From: Hemerocallis citrina
Lineage: Eukaryota; Streptophyta; Magnoliopsida; Asparagales; Asphodelaceae
DNA: 64,000 nt
Assembly: GCA_017893485.1 (NCBI GenBank)
Contig: CM030366.1
Coordinates: forward strand, 46,374,283-46,438,282
Direction: 5' to 3'
In this document: positions 10,207 to 22,008 of the stretch, piece after piece
Numbering within the stretch: the first letter of the stretch is position 1
Layout of the letters: every line of letters starts with the position of its first letter
Program-made: the position numbers and the translations under genes
Notes under the pieces: generated by a model
What the model was told of the DNA's origin: nothing
The model's input: the letters and a program-made list of their open reading frames with translations, nothing else
The model's database searches: none

Positions 10207-10577
10207 ATAGGGATTAGTGCAAAAAGTTTATAACTGATGCTGTTATTCTGAAAAACGGCATCAGTTATAAACGATGTCGTTCTCCAGAATAACGGCATCA
10301 GTTTATTTCATATTTGGAATTAATCTCGAGTCAAGATTAACAAAGTAGAGTTCTATACTAAAATTAACCAATGCCGTTATTGGGAATAACGGCATGGCAA
10401 TTTTCTCAAATACAGATGCCGTTATTGGGAATAACGGCATACAATTAGCTGATGCCGTGATTCCCATTAACGTTTGTTGCTGACGTGTCACAGACAAGGA
10501 CAAATGGCTAAATGTTTTCGAAACAAGGGTAGTTCGCTAATTATTTTCAAAAACAGGGGCATTTCGGCAAAATTTTC
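10207..10577 (-). repeat. MULE right terminal inverted repeat
   Basis: Inverted copy of 6241-6614 with the same ATGCCGTTATT/AATAACGGCAT dyads, ending GGCAAAATTTTC at 10577. It is followed directly by the second TSD copy (10578-10586). Confidence 0.92.
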
Positions 10578-10755
10578 TGAAATTTTTGGGATAAAACCTC
10601 ATGTCTAACTGTTCTTTCTTTCTCTGTTTCTCTTTTTATAAAAGATGTGTGTAGTTTTTTTTTTCTTCTTTGTGAACGTTGTAAAAGATATGTTGCTTTT
10701 ATAGAAAATGTATCTTTCTATCCATCATTTTTCATATGCAGATGTTTACTTTATA

Positions 10756-11440
10756 TTAAAAGATATTTTGTTTGTATGTAATTATCATTTTTTTGCTAGA
10801 CAAGATAATTAAAAATGAAATAAAAAAACTACTAAAAAACATGAGCATCCTTTGATCGGTTGACAACTCTAGCATATTCCTCAGCCAAAATAAGAAACTC
10901 AGGGTCGAAGATGTTAACCGACAGAAAGCTTTGACCACACTACGTCCCCTTTTTGCAGCAGAATCATCACACATGTTCCACTCTAGATAAATATTTTGTA
11001 TCCTACTAATATTCATGCCATTAAGCATGAGTAATATATTTTGAGAAATGGGGTTGTGACCGCTTCTTGCACTGATCTGATTGATAATGATATTCGAATC
11101 TCTCTCAACAAGAATAGGACCCTTGTGAGACAGCAGATAGAAAATCCTAAGAAACATTCACAAACCTCTTCTTTCAATAACATTGATAGATGTCGACACA
11201 ACTGGCACCACACCTACCAACATTGGTTTACCACACCGACCAACAGCGGTCTACCACACCAATCACAATAAACAAAATCGTAGCTGGCGTTATTTCCCTC
11301 CAAGGACCCATCAAAGTAGAGTTTAATAGATCCTTTAGGTGGCACAACCCATTTGATCAAGAGCTACAGCACATGGCAAAGAGCGGAGATCATTTTGAGA
11401 TCTATCCATTGGACCTCATTGTAGGAACCTACTGAAGCAG
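10756..11440 (-). pseudogene. LINE-B RNase H-like domain
   Basis: The minus strand reads WVVPPKGSIKLYFDGSLEGN (11359 downwards), a typical plant LINE RNase H start with its first Asp. A stop follows, then GPILVERDSNIIINQIS and NIYLEWNMCDDSAAKRGRS in other frames, matching the family's later ESDS and ADxLAKxG blocks. Stops and frameshifts make it non-functional. The domain degrades the RNA strand in active elements. Confidence 0.72.
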
Positions 11441-11689
11441 AAAAACCACCGAGAACATCCAATCTTTCAACAGCGTCTGAAACTGCACTGGAAACTACAG
11501 TGTGTTGGGAGGGGGCACATTGCCTCAAAACATACTCTGCATCCAGCTTTCCAAATATATCACAAGGTGGTAATAATTAAGGATTGCAGTGACTATTTTT
11601 TGCACCTAAACCAAGCAAATTCCCCTTTAACATTTATCATAAATCAGGGAAGAATGACATGTTGATACTAATGTTACACGAGAATGCTC

Positions 11690-12060
11690 CAAACTTGACG
11701 AACGAGAATACAATTAAAGAGAAAATGTTCAATTTTTTCATTCCCAAGCTCACAAGCTAGACAAGTAGGCACCACCTGCATCTCACGATGAACCAGCTCT
11801 GACCTAGTAGGAGTTCCACCCCATGCAACTCTCCACAACCATGCAATAACTTTTTATGCGACTTTCATTTCGTGGATCAAATTATTTGGAAAAATTGGCA
11901 TCTCACAATTCCTTCCACTAGTAGCTAAATACAGAGTTTTCAAGGTGACTGTTGACAGGGATGAATCATACCAAAGGAGGGGATAGGTGACTTGATTCAC
12001 TGGAATTGGCATTTGTAGCACGGTATTAACGATCAAATGTGGTAGGCTAGACTCCAACAA
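11690..12060 (-). pseudogene. LINE-B ORF2 C-terminal zinc-binding region (zf-RVT)
   Basis: The minus strand reads VIAWLWRVAWGGTPTRSEL, then CLACELGNEKIEHFLF. This is the CX2C...H pattern of the zf-RVT domain that ends plant L1 ORF2 proteins. Upstream, PLLWYDSSLSTVTLKTLYL matches the preceding 'LxWxxxxxGxFSVKSxY' region in decayed form. The RT proper is absent. Confidence 0.75.
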
Positions 12061-12229
12061 AGTCGTAATCCATTCATTATAGGGGAGATAAAATCAACAA
12101 TTCCCATTGAAGAACAAAACAACACAACAAAAGTAGTGATGCCCATTATTCAGGGGAGCAAAAAAGATCCAAGGATCAAAGAAGTCATCTATATCCATTC
12201 TGCTACCTACTTCCTAACCAAGACTAACA

Positions 12230-12863
12230 TTGGCCAATAGCTGTGGAAGTAGGAGCGACCTCACTCATCGCTGGATCATCAATCCCAATTATCTGGGAAA
12301 AGTCATGACCACCATCAACTTGCATCTCTATGTGGTAGGAGACATCATTTAGACCACGTATCCTATTCAAACTATCTCCAAAAGATGACCTATAGAGAGG
12401 CTCCTATGATAAAAAAAAACCAGAACGATCTGCTATTCCTATGGTGGGAAATATGCCATAACCAACTTAGGCACTTTACCAGCCTCCAAGGCCATTAATA
12501 TCTCTGAATTCGCATGACAAGGGTTGGCTTTCTATTATTAAAAATATCACCCAGTTTAATAACTTGTATTCCTCTATCAGTTGGAGGAGGAACCAACCTT
12601 GAATCTTTAGTACTAGGAACTACAACAAACTGGGGCCCACCTACTGCGGCTTTATCCGATCCGACCTTTTGCCAAATTTTGACCGCCATGCATTAGACAG
12701 ATCCACAAGCCAAACAATATTGCCTTTTTGAATGGGCCCCACTCAAGTTCTGCCTTGGAACATTGGAGTGGGTTTTGTCTTGTTTGAAGATTTAACGAGC
12801 ACATCCAAAGATGCAGTCCCCTTTAGTTTATTACTACAGTGGCCCATTAAACCAAGCCTAGCA
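12230..12863 (-). pseudogene. LINE-B ORF1, C-terminal tail
   Basis: Diverged coding sequence colinear with the ORF1 pieces upstream on the minus strand. It includes KVGSDKAAVGGPQFV and ends at the left TSD of solo LTR A. Assignment rests mainly on position between the ORF1 and ORF2 parts. Several stops are present. Confidence 0.5.
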
Positions 12864-13084
12864 CTAAATATAATCCCTGTTTCCCCAAAAATGTATTTTC
12901 TGTGTATTTTCGGTATTTCAAATTTTTGTAAATTAGTTTTCCACTTTCGAACTATTTTTGTTAAAATGTAGTATTGGACTTTCTATTAAAGTCTATTTTA
13001 ATCCATGGTTTTATTTGTTACTATTTTCCAACGAATTTATATTGTTATACCAATCTTATTATTTTTACCTGGGCTTCTATCACT

Positions 13085-13202
13085 TTTCTTATTATTATTA
13101 TTGTCAGTATTATTATTATTATTATTACTATTATTTTTAATACTATTATTATTATTATTATTGTTATTGGTATTATTTTTATTATTATTACTAGTATTCC
13201 TA
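13085..13202. repeat. (ATT)n-rich microsatellite in LTR A
   Basis: Interrupted ATT/TTA triplets. Comparable triplet tracts occupy the same position in LTRs B (21616-21904) and E (51375-51620). Confidence 0.95.
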
Positions 13203-13429
13203 TAAAATCCTGATTGTATTTATAATTATTTCAAATAAATTCTATATTGTAGTACAATTTTATTTTGTTATATAAACCTACAATTTTATTGATTAGTTTA
13301 TTTTCTAATGGATTTTTATACCCTATTTTCTCTATTGGATATTTTTCCAATAACCCATCTTATGCCCATTTACCGATTCCCTACCAAACCCATTAACACT
13401 AAATAAACCCAATACCCTAAACATCTACC

Positions 13430-14300
13430 CTGAACCCACATCCTATTCTCTGTTTTCCCTACCCAAAACCCCCTACAGCCAAACCCTAACTCCTCCCCCC
13501 TATGTAAACCCATGCGCCTATTCGTTTACCCCTCTCCCACGCTTGTTCACCTTCCCGTCACCCAGCCGTCTCCTCCTCTCGACCTCCTCTGCACTGTAAA
13601 CCACCCCCGACCTCTCCCGTCCTACCCAGTCACGCTTTCCGCTCCAGCAACCCCATTGCCGCTCTCTCATCCTCCCCCCTGCTGCGCTCAGACCCCCTGC
13701 TCCTCCTCCTGCAGCAAGCCGCCACAGCGACTGCTCCACCCTGATCCCCTCGTTCCTGTGTCGCGTCGCGAGCTACCCTCGATGCCCTATCCCCTGCGTT
13801 GCTCTTCTTCGATGCCAGCAACGTGCCAGCTCTCGCTCATCGTCCTCCTGCTCTCTCCCGGCATCGGCGTCTCAGCGACGCAGCAGAGCCACCACAATTT
13901 CGCCCCTGTGCCCTGCCTCCCAGCGACGAGGCAGCAGCATTATCACTGTGCTTGCCCCGGCCACCACCGTTCACCCGTGCCCCTCCGACTGCCACAGCAA
14001 GCAGCCCTAGCGCCAGCCTTCCGTCGCTTTGGTTGCGGTTGCTCTTGCTATTGTGGTTGCATTCGATCTTGCTGTTGCTTTTGTTGTTTTGTTCGTGGTG
14101 TGCACGTGCATCTCCGTGCAAGTGCTTTGGAAAGTTCGTTCTTGGAGTGTTTGGTTCTCATTCGTGTTCGTTTGATTGTGTTCGTGCCCCGGGAATCCGT
14201 TCCCGTTATTCTTATTTGGAGTCATTCTTATCTTTGGTTAAGACAAGTAACTTGTACTCAAATTCCTTTGTATGATACAAGTTATAAATTCCGCTTGTAG
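13430..14300 (+). other. C-rich/GC-rich leader block of LTR A
   Basis: A sharp GC island inside an AT-rich LTR. Equivalent blocks are at 51990-52770 (E), 20230-20760 reversed (B) and 58690-59290 reversed (D). In B and D a CTATAAATA TATA-like box sits just upstream, so this block is probably the start of the transcript. Open frames here are Pro/Ser/Leu low complexity and not conserved between copies. Confidence 0.6.
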
Positions 14301-15769
14301 TGTAGTTGAATTCTAGAGACAACTCGTGTGTGATGTATGTTTGATGCGTATTGTCTCTATAATGCCATTTGACCATAGTTGTCTCACGACACAAAATTGA
14401 CATGAAACAAGTTAGGTTTTGCCCGTTCTTGATTTGATCATGTATGTGAGACTTCTTGTGAGAATTTGAGTATTTGTTAAGAACCATGTGATAGACTTAT
14501 TTTAGATATGTTAATTACCCTAATTCATGATGTTTGGATACTTGGTAGACTCGATTTCATGTTTGGTTGTGTTTGGATCAAGTTTCGTTGGATCTATATT
14601 GATTTTGGTTTTTGAGCAAATTCTGTTTTTTGTCGATGGTCTGTCTTGATCAGTAATTTAGAACATATTAAGGTCAGTATCTTAATTTCAGTATAAAACA
14701 TGATTTGTAGTGAAATTAGTCTTCTTTCCAACCCCTCTGACCTTGATTGATTTCGTTTTCGTATGTGTGAGATATGACTGTTTTACTACAGTGGTGTAAT
14801 TCGTTTTCAGATTTCGTTTCTTGGTAATTTTGGTGATTAAATTATTTTGATACTAGTTCTAAACATGTTATTTTGATCTGAAACTTTGGTCATTCTTTCT
14901 ATACTTATTTAGGGATTACCTAGAATTTTGGCGGATTTTATTAATGAGTTTTATATGCTGTTCCATGCTTGTTTATAAAGATTGTACTTGCTGTATTTTG
15001 CTTGCTATTTTGTAAAGAATCGTATTTTCACTTTGATTCCTTTTACTGCATGAAAAATATTTATGAAATATAAAAGTTGGCTTAGTTTGTCTATTTTCTT
15101 CTCCCTTTGGCGGATTTGGAGTTTGTTTCACGGTTTGCGAGATATTACAGTTTTCTTACAGCAATGTTGGAAATTCCAGATTTGCCAAACTATCTTTTAT
15201 TGATGTTTTCTGATTTTTTATGAATAAACTAATCTTACTGGAAAATTATAAAACTTTATATTTTGATACTTGACATATAGAGGAATACCCCAGATTTTTT
15301 CTGGAATTAATTAAGATGTTTTCATGCTGTTTTCATATACTTGAATACAATTTACTGATTTCTGGCTGAACGTATTTTCTGGTTTAGATTCAGTTTTGAG
15401 CTATGATTTTGTGAAACACGATATTACTTATATTAATTGCTGGATTCGGTTGGAAGTCTACTTTCTGGATTCCCTGACGGATCTAGGTTTGCATATTTGA
15501 AGTAGCCGGAATCACTGTTGTACTACAGAATGGTCTTGCTGTCCTGAACTTGAGATTTGGTTATTTTGTTGTTTTATGAGTTATGTTGCACTCGTACTTG
15601 TTTATCATGCAACTTGAACTTGTTATATGATCAGGCCATGTTATTCTTGATATGTTTTGCACACATACATGCTTGTTTGAAACTAATAATAAATAATCAA
15701 GCCGGGGTTAAGGAAAAGACCTTAGTAGTGGACAATATAGGTATGTATACTCAGAAGGGAGCCCGTGAT

Positions 15770-16030
15770 CCCATTACTTATTGCCATTTTTCATACTTAC
15801 ATGATTCATGCCTGTTATTATTATGATATTGCTATGAACTCACGATTACATGATTCATGCCTATTATTATTATATTATGTCGTGAACTCACACTACATGA
15901 ATCATGCCTATTATTATTACTTGTTGCCATATTTCATGATTACATGATTCATGCCTATTACTACTTATTGCCATGTTTCATGACTACATGATTCATTCCT
16001 GTTTCTGTTGCCATGATTTCACTACGTGAT
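15770..16030. repeat. ~60-bp minisatellite in LTR A
   Basis: About four or five units containing ACATGATTCATGCCTATTATT with diverged spacers. It lies in the 3' half of the LTR, where other copies carry different tandem repeats. Confidence 0.85.
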
Positions 16031-16884
16031 TTGTGCCTGTTTATCTTGATACTTGTTACTTGACTTGACGCCTAAGTACACGGCCCTATAGAAACCCACC
16101 ACTAGGCCTAAACGTAACTGTTTGAATGTAGCAATCATGTGTTATAATATGGGGCGCATGAAGTGCTACCTAGCTAGTAATAAATACAAGACTTGAATAT
16201 GATACTTGAACATGACACATGCTATCTTGATACTTGATTACATGATACATGAGACTTGATACATGATTACATGATACTTGACACTTAATGTTTGTTTACA
16301 TAATACTTGTTTACTTAACACTTGATTCATGCCATTTATACTTGATCACCTTGCCATGCTAGTTGTTTATTTTGATATCATGCTTATTCCATGTTGTTAG
16401 TTAGTTTCCCCATGTACTTGTATCCTGCATTACAAGCGGCCCGTAACTTGCAATTGATGGGTACTTGTTTTCTTTTTCCTATTCCTGCAATTGTTAAATT
16501 GCAGATTTTGGAGAACAGGTTCCAGACGGTATTGGTGACATAAAGTACTAGTGATGGCTTTTATTATTATTATTTCTTATAGCTTGCTTAAACAATATTG
16601 TATTCTTGTACTTGGATTTGTTTGTATTTGGGCAATGTCACCGAAGATATTTTGACTTATTCAGATCATGACTATTTGAGATTAATGTATTTGGTTTCAA
16701 GTATTCTTATTGGTATTTTTGGTTCATATATATATGTTGGTTGATAATTTTGCTTCCGACTTTGATTACTCTTGTGAAATATTGTAAAGATTCTTGAACA
16801 GCTTATGAATGATTAAAATCATTCCATGGGCCAATGTTACATGCTCGTATTCTGTATTTTTAGAAAGCGGGGCGTGACACTAAA

Positions 16885-17709
16885 AGGATTCACTTTCGAA
16901 TTATACCCACCTACGTGCTCCTTTGCTGCCATTGCCCCAAAGAGCAGAGGTTTTACAGATGTCTTGGAGATCGCCCCTACTGCATGTAAACTTTCAGAAG
17001 CTTTTTTGAACTTACTCGAACATGACTATGCAGATTTTCTAATAACGTGCTCCATAAATTTCATAACTGATTTTCCCTCAAATTTACTAATATTACCGTT
17101 ACTGCCAATTAGAGTAGACCGATGCGGCTTGCGACATTTCACCTTCATCCATGGACCAAAGAAGTCCTTTTTGACTTCATTCACAACCTCAGCAGCCACA
17201 TGTGCCATGTTAAGATCATTATTTGCCGAAGAGATCTCACTCTGTATAGTAGTATTGTCAATATTGGTAAGCGGAGAACCATGACTACCTACTACCTTAG
17301 CTACACCCACAACACTGTCATTCACCTCCAGACAGGGACATACCGAGGCAGAATGGCAAACAAGGTCACACCTATAGCAGAAGACACCAACACTTTCATA
17401 TAGAAAATATTGTCATATTCTTGCACCACCACCTGCGCCGATGAACGTCCCTAAAACACGTGGTTTAGTTAGATAAACCACCACACAAGCACATGCATAG
17501 ACGCCCGCAATAATGAACTCGTACAAACATTGATTTTCAAGAGGTTTCCCAGCAATATGCACGATATCGAGCACCATCTCTCTCAAAACACTTTTGTAGG
17601 AAGGTCAGGCAATCATAGGCACAATTCGGCAGTCTGAATGACATCCACAAAAAGATGAAAATGTGGTCTCTACTCCACCAATAATCCATGGACCTTTCGT
17701 CTGGACATA
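16885..17709 (-). pseudogene. LINE-B ORF1, middle part (DUF4283 end and zinc knuckle)
   Basis: The minus strand reads LPDLPTKVF, then AGKPLENQ, a knuckle-like FCYRCDLVCHSASVCP, then MNDSVVGVAKVV and FGPWMKVKCRKPH. This is the order DUF4283, zf-CCHC, FGPWM of plant L1 ORF1. One His/Gly position of the knuckle is altered and stops occur before it. It is flanked by LTR A below and LTR B above. Confidence 0.75.
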
Positions 17710-20700
17710 TTTCATGTCACGCCCTGCTTCCCAAAAATACGGAATACGAGCACATGATATTGGCCCAGCGAATAACTAACATCACCCATAAGCTATTTAT
17801 CTGATCAAATCAACAATATAATCAATACAGAACAATTGCGTAGGCAATAATAATAATCTCATGAATAATAATATTTAGAATAAAAAATATGAAATATCTA
17901 AATATAATAATCCCACATCTGGAAACAATAATAAAAATCCGGAACATAAGCCCAAAATAATAAAAACCTAATCACAAATAATAATAAGTCTCGATACAAT
18001 AAGTTCATTAAAATAATAAGCAATAAAAAGCATTAAATCTTTAGAATCTTTGTTCTCCAACCCCAGCAGGCAATTCTCCTTCATTACATGTGAACACTTC
18101 ATCTAAAAAAACGAGAAAATTTTTCCTTAGAGCAAGTCATGGACAGCAAGTAGAGAAAGCAAGGAACAATGGAATAACGACATAACAATGAATTCAATGG
18201 ATCAATATGGATCAATATGGATCAATAACATGGCACGATAATAATAATCAATATCATGATAATCGATGCAATAGCTATAAACAATGATATAATATTCGGT
18301 AACAATAATCAATGATAAATAACAATAACACCTAGCCAATATTCGATATAATTAGGAACAATGATGTACAATATGCAGTGTCGATGTGTTGTGATCCTTA
18401 AGTGTATTAATTATTTTAATCCTAACTAATGTAGCACTTCATGCGTCCCATTTATTTACCACATGGTTGCTACACACAAAAAAATTACATTTAGACTTAG
18501 TGGTGGATTTTATAGTTCATGTACTCGGCAAAGATAATCAATATTCAATAGTCACGATTTAATATGCAATGCACGATACGATAATTTGGCCGCAATACAA
18601 TACACGACAGATTGGGGTGCCGTAGTCAACACTCCATAATCAATCGATAAGACAATAGCCGGTACAATATTTTTGAAAACACGGGCCCCTCCTCCGAGTA
18701 CAGTCCCTATATTTTCCACTACTAGAGTCAACCCTTAAACTCCGGCTTGTTAATTATTTTATCAATGCGATAATACAATATGCAAAGATGAGTCATGAGA
18801 TGAACGATGGAACCAATAGGGAAACAATATGATGATAACTTGAATTGGACAATCAGAATGATGATAATAGGGTATTAAGATCATGCAATGCAACATACAC
18901 ACTTTAATTCATGCAATAGTACGATATAGGAATTATTAATCTATGAAAATCTTGATTATAAAATTCTGGACAGCAAGAATAGTCTGTACAAAAATGCAGT
19001 TTTCCGTTGTTTCAGAAATCGAAAACTAATTCCGTCAGAAATTCTAGAAACTAGACTTCCACACGGTATTTAAAGTTCAAAATCCGATAATAGTAGCTAG
19101 GTCAATCACATTGTTCTTTACAGATTTCATGTTCAGACAGAATTTCGACATCATATTATTCGATTTTTAGAATCAGCAAAAAATTAACAATAAATTTATA
19201 AAAAATATTTTCTAGACTCCTAAATATGTTAAGTAACAATTTGGAAATTCTCATAGCAAAATTTTAACATATGATCAGCCTTTTAACAGTTTAAACATCA
19301 AATATACAAGATTTTGAAAATCTGAAAATAAAAACACAGTTATAGTAAAACGGGCATAACTTTTGCTACACAACTCAGAATTTAGAAATTCAAGATGTTA
19401 TGAAAACTAGAAAAAGAAGGCTACAATTCTCATTCAGAAAATTAATCATTTTATGGTCATTTAATGGGTCGAAAATAATAAACAATATAGAGCCAGCAAG
19501 CAACATACAGAGTTTTGGGTATCTTTTTTATGAAGTAAATTAATTAAACATGATGTGTATCGATTCTATAGTCAATAAATTATGTAATCAATATGAAATG
19601 TGTAATAGCATGATAAATACAATTAAAAACACACACATACACAATTCTAACAATATCCAACATCAATCGAACAATCAAACATACAATCTAGCAATTATCT
19701 CTACAATAATTAATTATGTTATGATTATATGATTAAACCTATTATCAATTCTACATGAATGCATGAAAGATTCAATCTTTGGAGTCAAAAGTGGCACGAA
19801 GTCAAGAATATTGGGGTTAGCTCGTATAGACCCTCAATGGAACCAACGAAGGATAATCAATACAATGAGACGATAAACGAGTAGGATCTACTTGCAGAAT
19901 TTCAATTAAAATTCTTAAATTTGATTCAATTAGCAATTCAAGAGGAAAAGTGACTTGCCTGTTAGACGGTAAATTCGAATACCAAGAATAACGGGATAAG
20001 GATCCCGAAGCAACAAACCACGAACGCGAAGCACAGAACACGTACGAACTACGTGGAAACACTCACACAAAACAGCAAACACCAGATCCAAACAAAACAC
20101 TAAACACAGCAACCCAAATCCCTTCTCCTTCATGACAGCAAACACCAAAACTTCAAATCAGCAAATTCCCACTTCCCAAAACACCAAACAGCAAACACTA
20201 ATCTCCTACACACAAAACAGCAAACACTAAAATTAACTACCCCACTCCTTCCCGAACAGCAACCAGCGGTAAGAGAGAGGAAGACTCGCGGTGGCTCAGG
20301 GCATCGACGGAGGGCGCGTCGATGTCGGTGAAACTGCGGTGGTGTATAGGGGGTTGCGGTGACGCTTGATGACGGCAGTAGGGCGGTAGCAATGGAGGTG
20401 GGTCGAGCGGCGCAGTAACGAAGGCTTCGATGGGTTGCTGGAGAGTTTGGCAGGGGGGACAGGGACAAGGACAAGGACGGATGGAGGGAGGCGACGGCAG
20501 GGTGGAGCAGGGGCTAGGTTGTCGAGGGGCAGGGCGAGGACGAGAGCGGGAGGAACAGGACGGGGTCGACTGGGCAGTGGTGGTTTCGACGAAGAGGGGC
20601 AAGGAAGAAGGAGGAACAGGGGAGTCGCGGCTTAGGGATACGACTAGCTGTCGGTGGGTTCAAGGTTTCGAAGTCAGGGGTAGGAGAAATGGTGAACAGT

Positions 20701-20909
20701 GCAAGTTTTCGGTTTACACAGTATGGAGTTGTTGACGGCTGTGTGTTGGGGGCTAGGGTTAGGTATAGGGTATGTTAGGGTTATAGGGTGTGTTAGTATT
20801 TATAGGGATTTAATTAAGATATTGGGTTTTTGGGTATAGGGTCGGATCCAATAAGAGTGGGTTTAAATGGTATGGGTTTGAATCCAATAACAAAATCTCT
20901 ATAGGGTTG

Positions 20910-20911
<2 letters not shown>

Positions 20912-20987
<76 letters not shown>
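20912..20987. repeat. (AT)n microsatellite
   Basis: Uninterrupted AT dinucleotides. First of two AT runs bracketing a ~490-bp segment foreign to this LTR family. Confidence 0.97.
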
Positions 20988-20989
<2 letters not shown>

Positions 20990-21472
20990 TTTGCCGGTTG
21001 ACACGTGCCTACGGCACGTTTTCGAAACGGTGCACCTTGTTTGATCATAGAAAATAGTTTTGGAGGTCCAGCAAATTAATTGAAGTAGCAAACATATTAT
21101 ATGAGAAACTTTTGGGGGTCCAGCAAAAAACATATTATATGAATTTTTTTATTTTTTTTGAATTATTTTTAAAGTTTTTAAACTTTAAATTTTTTTTAGT
21201 TTTTTAGTTTTTTTAGTTTTTAAAATTTTTAAAATTTTCATTTTCTTAATTTTTAAATAGAAGACTTTTAAATAGAAGAGGGAGGGAGAGAGAGAGACAG
21301 AGAGAGAAAGAGAATAATTAAATAAATGTAGGAGTTGTTTTGGGTGGGGAATTTAAATTTGAGTTTTGGGGAGAAACTTTTGAGAGGGAAAATATGTTTT
21401 GTGAGGTTAGATCTGGGCCTTTGATTTTTGGGGGGATTGAAGGAGAGCCACTTGATAGCTTTCTTTGTGTTT

Positions 21473-21475
<3 letters not shown>
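20988..21475. other. Segment between AT runs, possibly a small inserted element
   Basis: Not present in LTR copies A, D or E. Next to the left AT run is a perfect hairpin, ACGTGCC-TAC-GGCACGT (about 21001-21017), reminiscent of the 3' hairpin of Helitrons, but no clear Helitron 5' TC or 3' CTRR border could be fixed. The core is T-rich, with a repeated GGTCCAGCAAA motif at about 21065 and 21117. Confidence 0.35.

Positions 21476-21559
<84 letters not shown>
21476..21559. repeat. (AT)n microsatellite
   Basis: Uninterrupted AT dinucleotides, second of the bracketing pair. Confidence 0.97.
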
Positions 21560-21562
<3 letters not shown>

Positions 21563-21615
21563 TAAACCAAATAGTGAAATACATATAAAATGGAGCATGT
21601 TCACGCTTAAAACAA

Positions 21616-21705
<90 letters not shown>

Positions 21706-21828
21706 GATAAAAATAATAATACTAATAACAATAATAATAACAACGATAATAACAAAATAATAATACTAATAATAATGAGAATAACAATAATATTAACAAC
21801 AATAATAACAATAATAATAATCACAAGG

Positions 21829-21904
<76 letters not shown>
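21616..21904. repeat. (AAT)n microsatellite, two long pure tracts with an interrupted centre
   Basis: Pure AAT from about 21616 to 21703 and about 21830 to 21903, with AAC/GAT variants between. It occupies the same place near the LTR start as the triplet tracts of LTRs A and E. Confidence 0.97.
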
Positions 21905-22008
21905 GATTATATAACAAAATATAAATTTATTAAAATAACCCAAATAACAATAATACATTTGATTTGGCTCAAATATAAATAGTCGATCAATAAGAAATAG
22001 GAAGTAAG

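Larger units (their letters stand above)
6241..10577 (+). mobile_element. Autonomous-looking Mutator-like DNA transposon (MULE), 4,337 bp
   Basis: Long terminal inverted repeats (about 6241-6614 and 10207-10577), a perfect 9-bp TSD and an unbroken MURA-type transposase frame. The first ~240 bp of the two repeats differ at only a few positions by eye, so the insertion looks recent. A short antisense coding remnant lies at the 3' end of the transposase gene. Besides the transposase, bases 9660-10206 are AT-rich and hold three tandem copies of TCGTCTAGGGTTTT near 10107-10140. Confidence 0.94.
12869..16879 (+). mobile_element. Solo LTR 'A' of the ~4-kb Tekay-type LTR family, 4,011 bp
   Basis: Begins TATAATCCCTGTTTCCCC (first G mutated to A) and ends GGGGCGTGACA. 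The flanks are a perfect 5-bp TSD, CTAAA (12864-12868 and 16880-16884), and there is no internal domain or second LTR. It has the family layout: (ATT)n in the 5' part, a pyrimidine/GC-rich block at 13430-14300, then AT-rich sequence with degenerate repeats. It is inserted in LINE-B ORF1. The 262-aa open frame in the C-rich block is low complexity and is not called a gene. Confidence 0.9.

Noticed and set aside
13512..14300. 262-aa open frame in the C-rich block of LTR A (and 205-aa frame at 52148 in LTR E)
   Set aside because: Pro/Ser/Leu/Cys low complexity, overlapping open frames in several phases, and no protein-level similarity between equivalent blocks of sister LTRs.
21318..21917. 199-aa frame of Ile/Leu runs (and similar ones at 13005 and 51314)
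   Set aside because: Translations of AAT/ATT and AT microsatellites.
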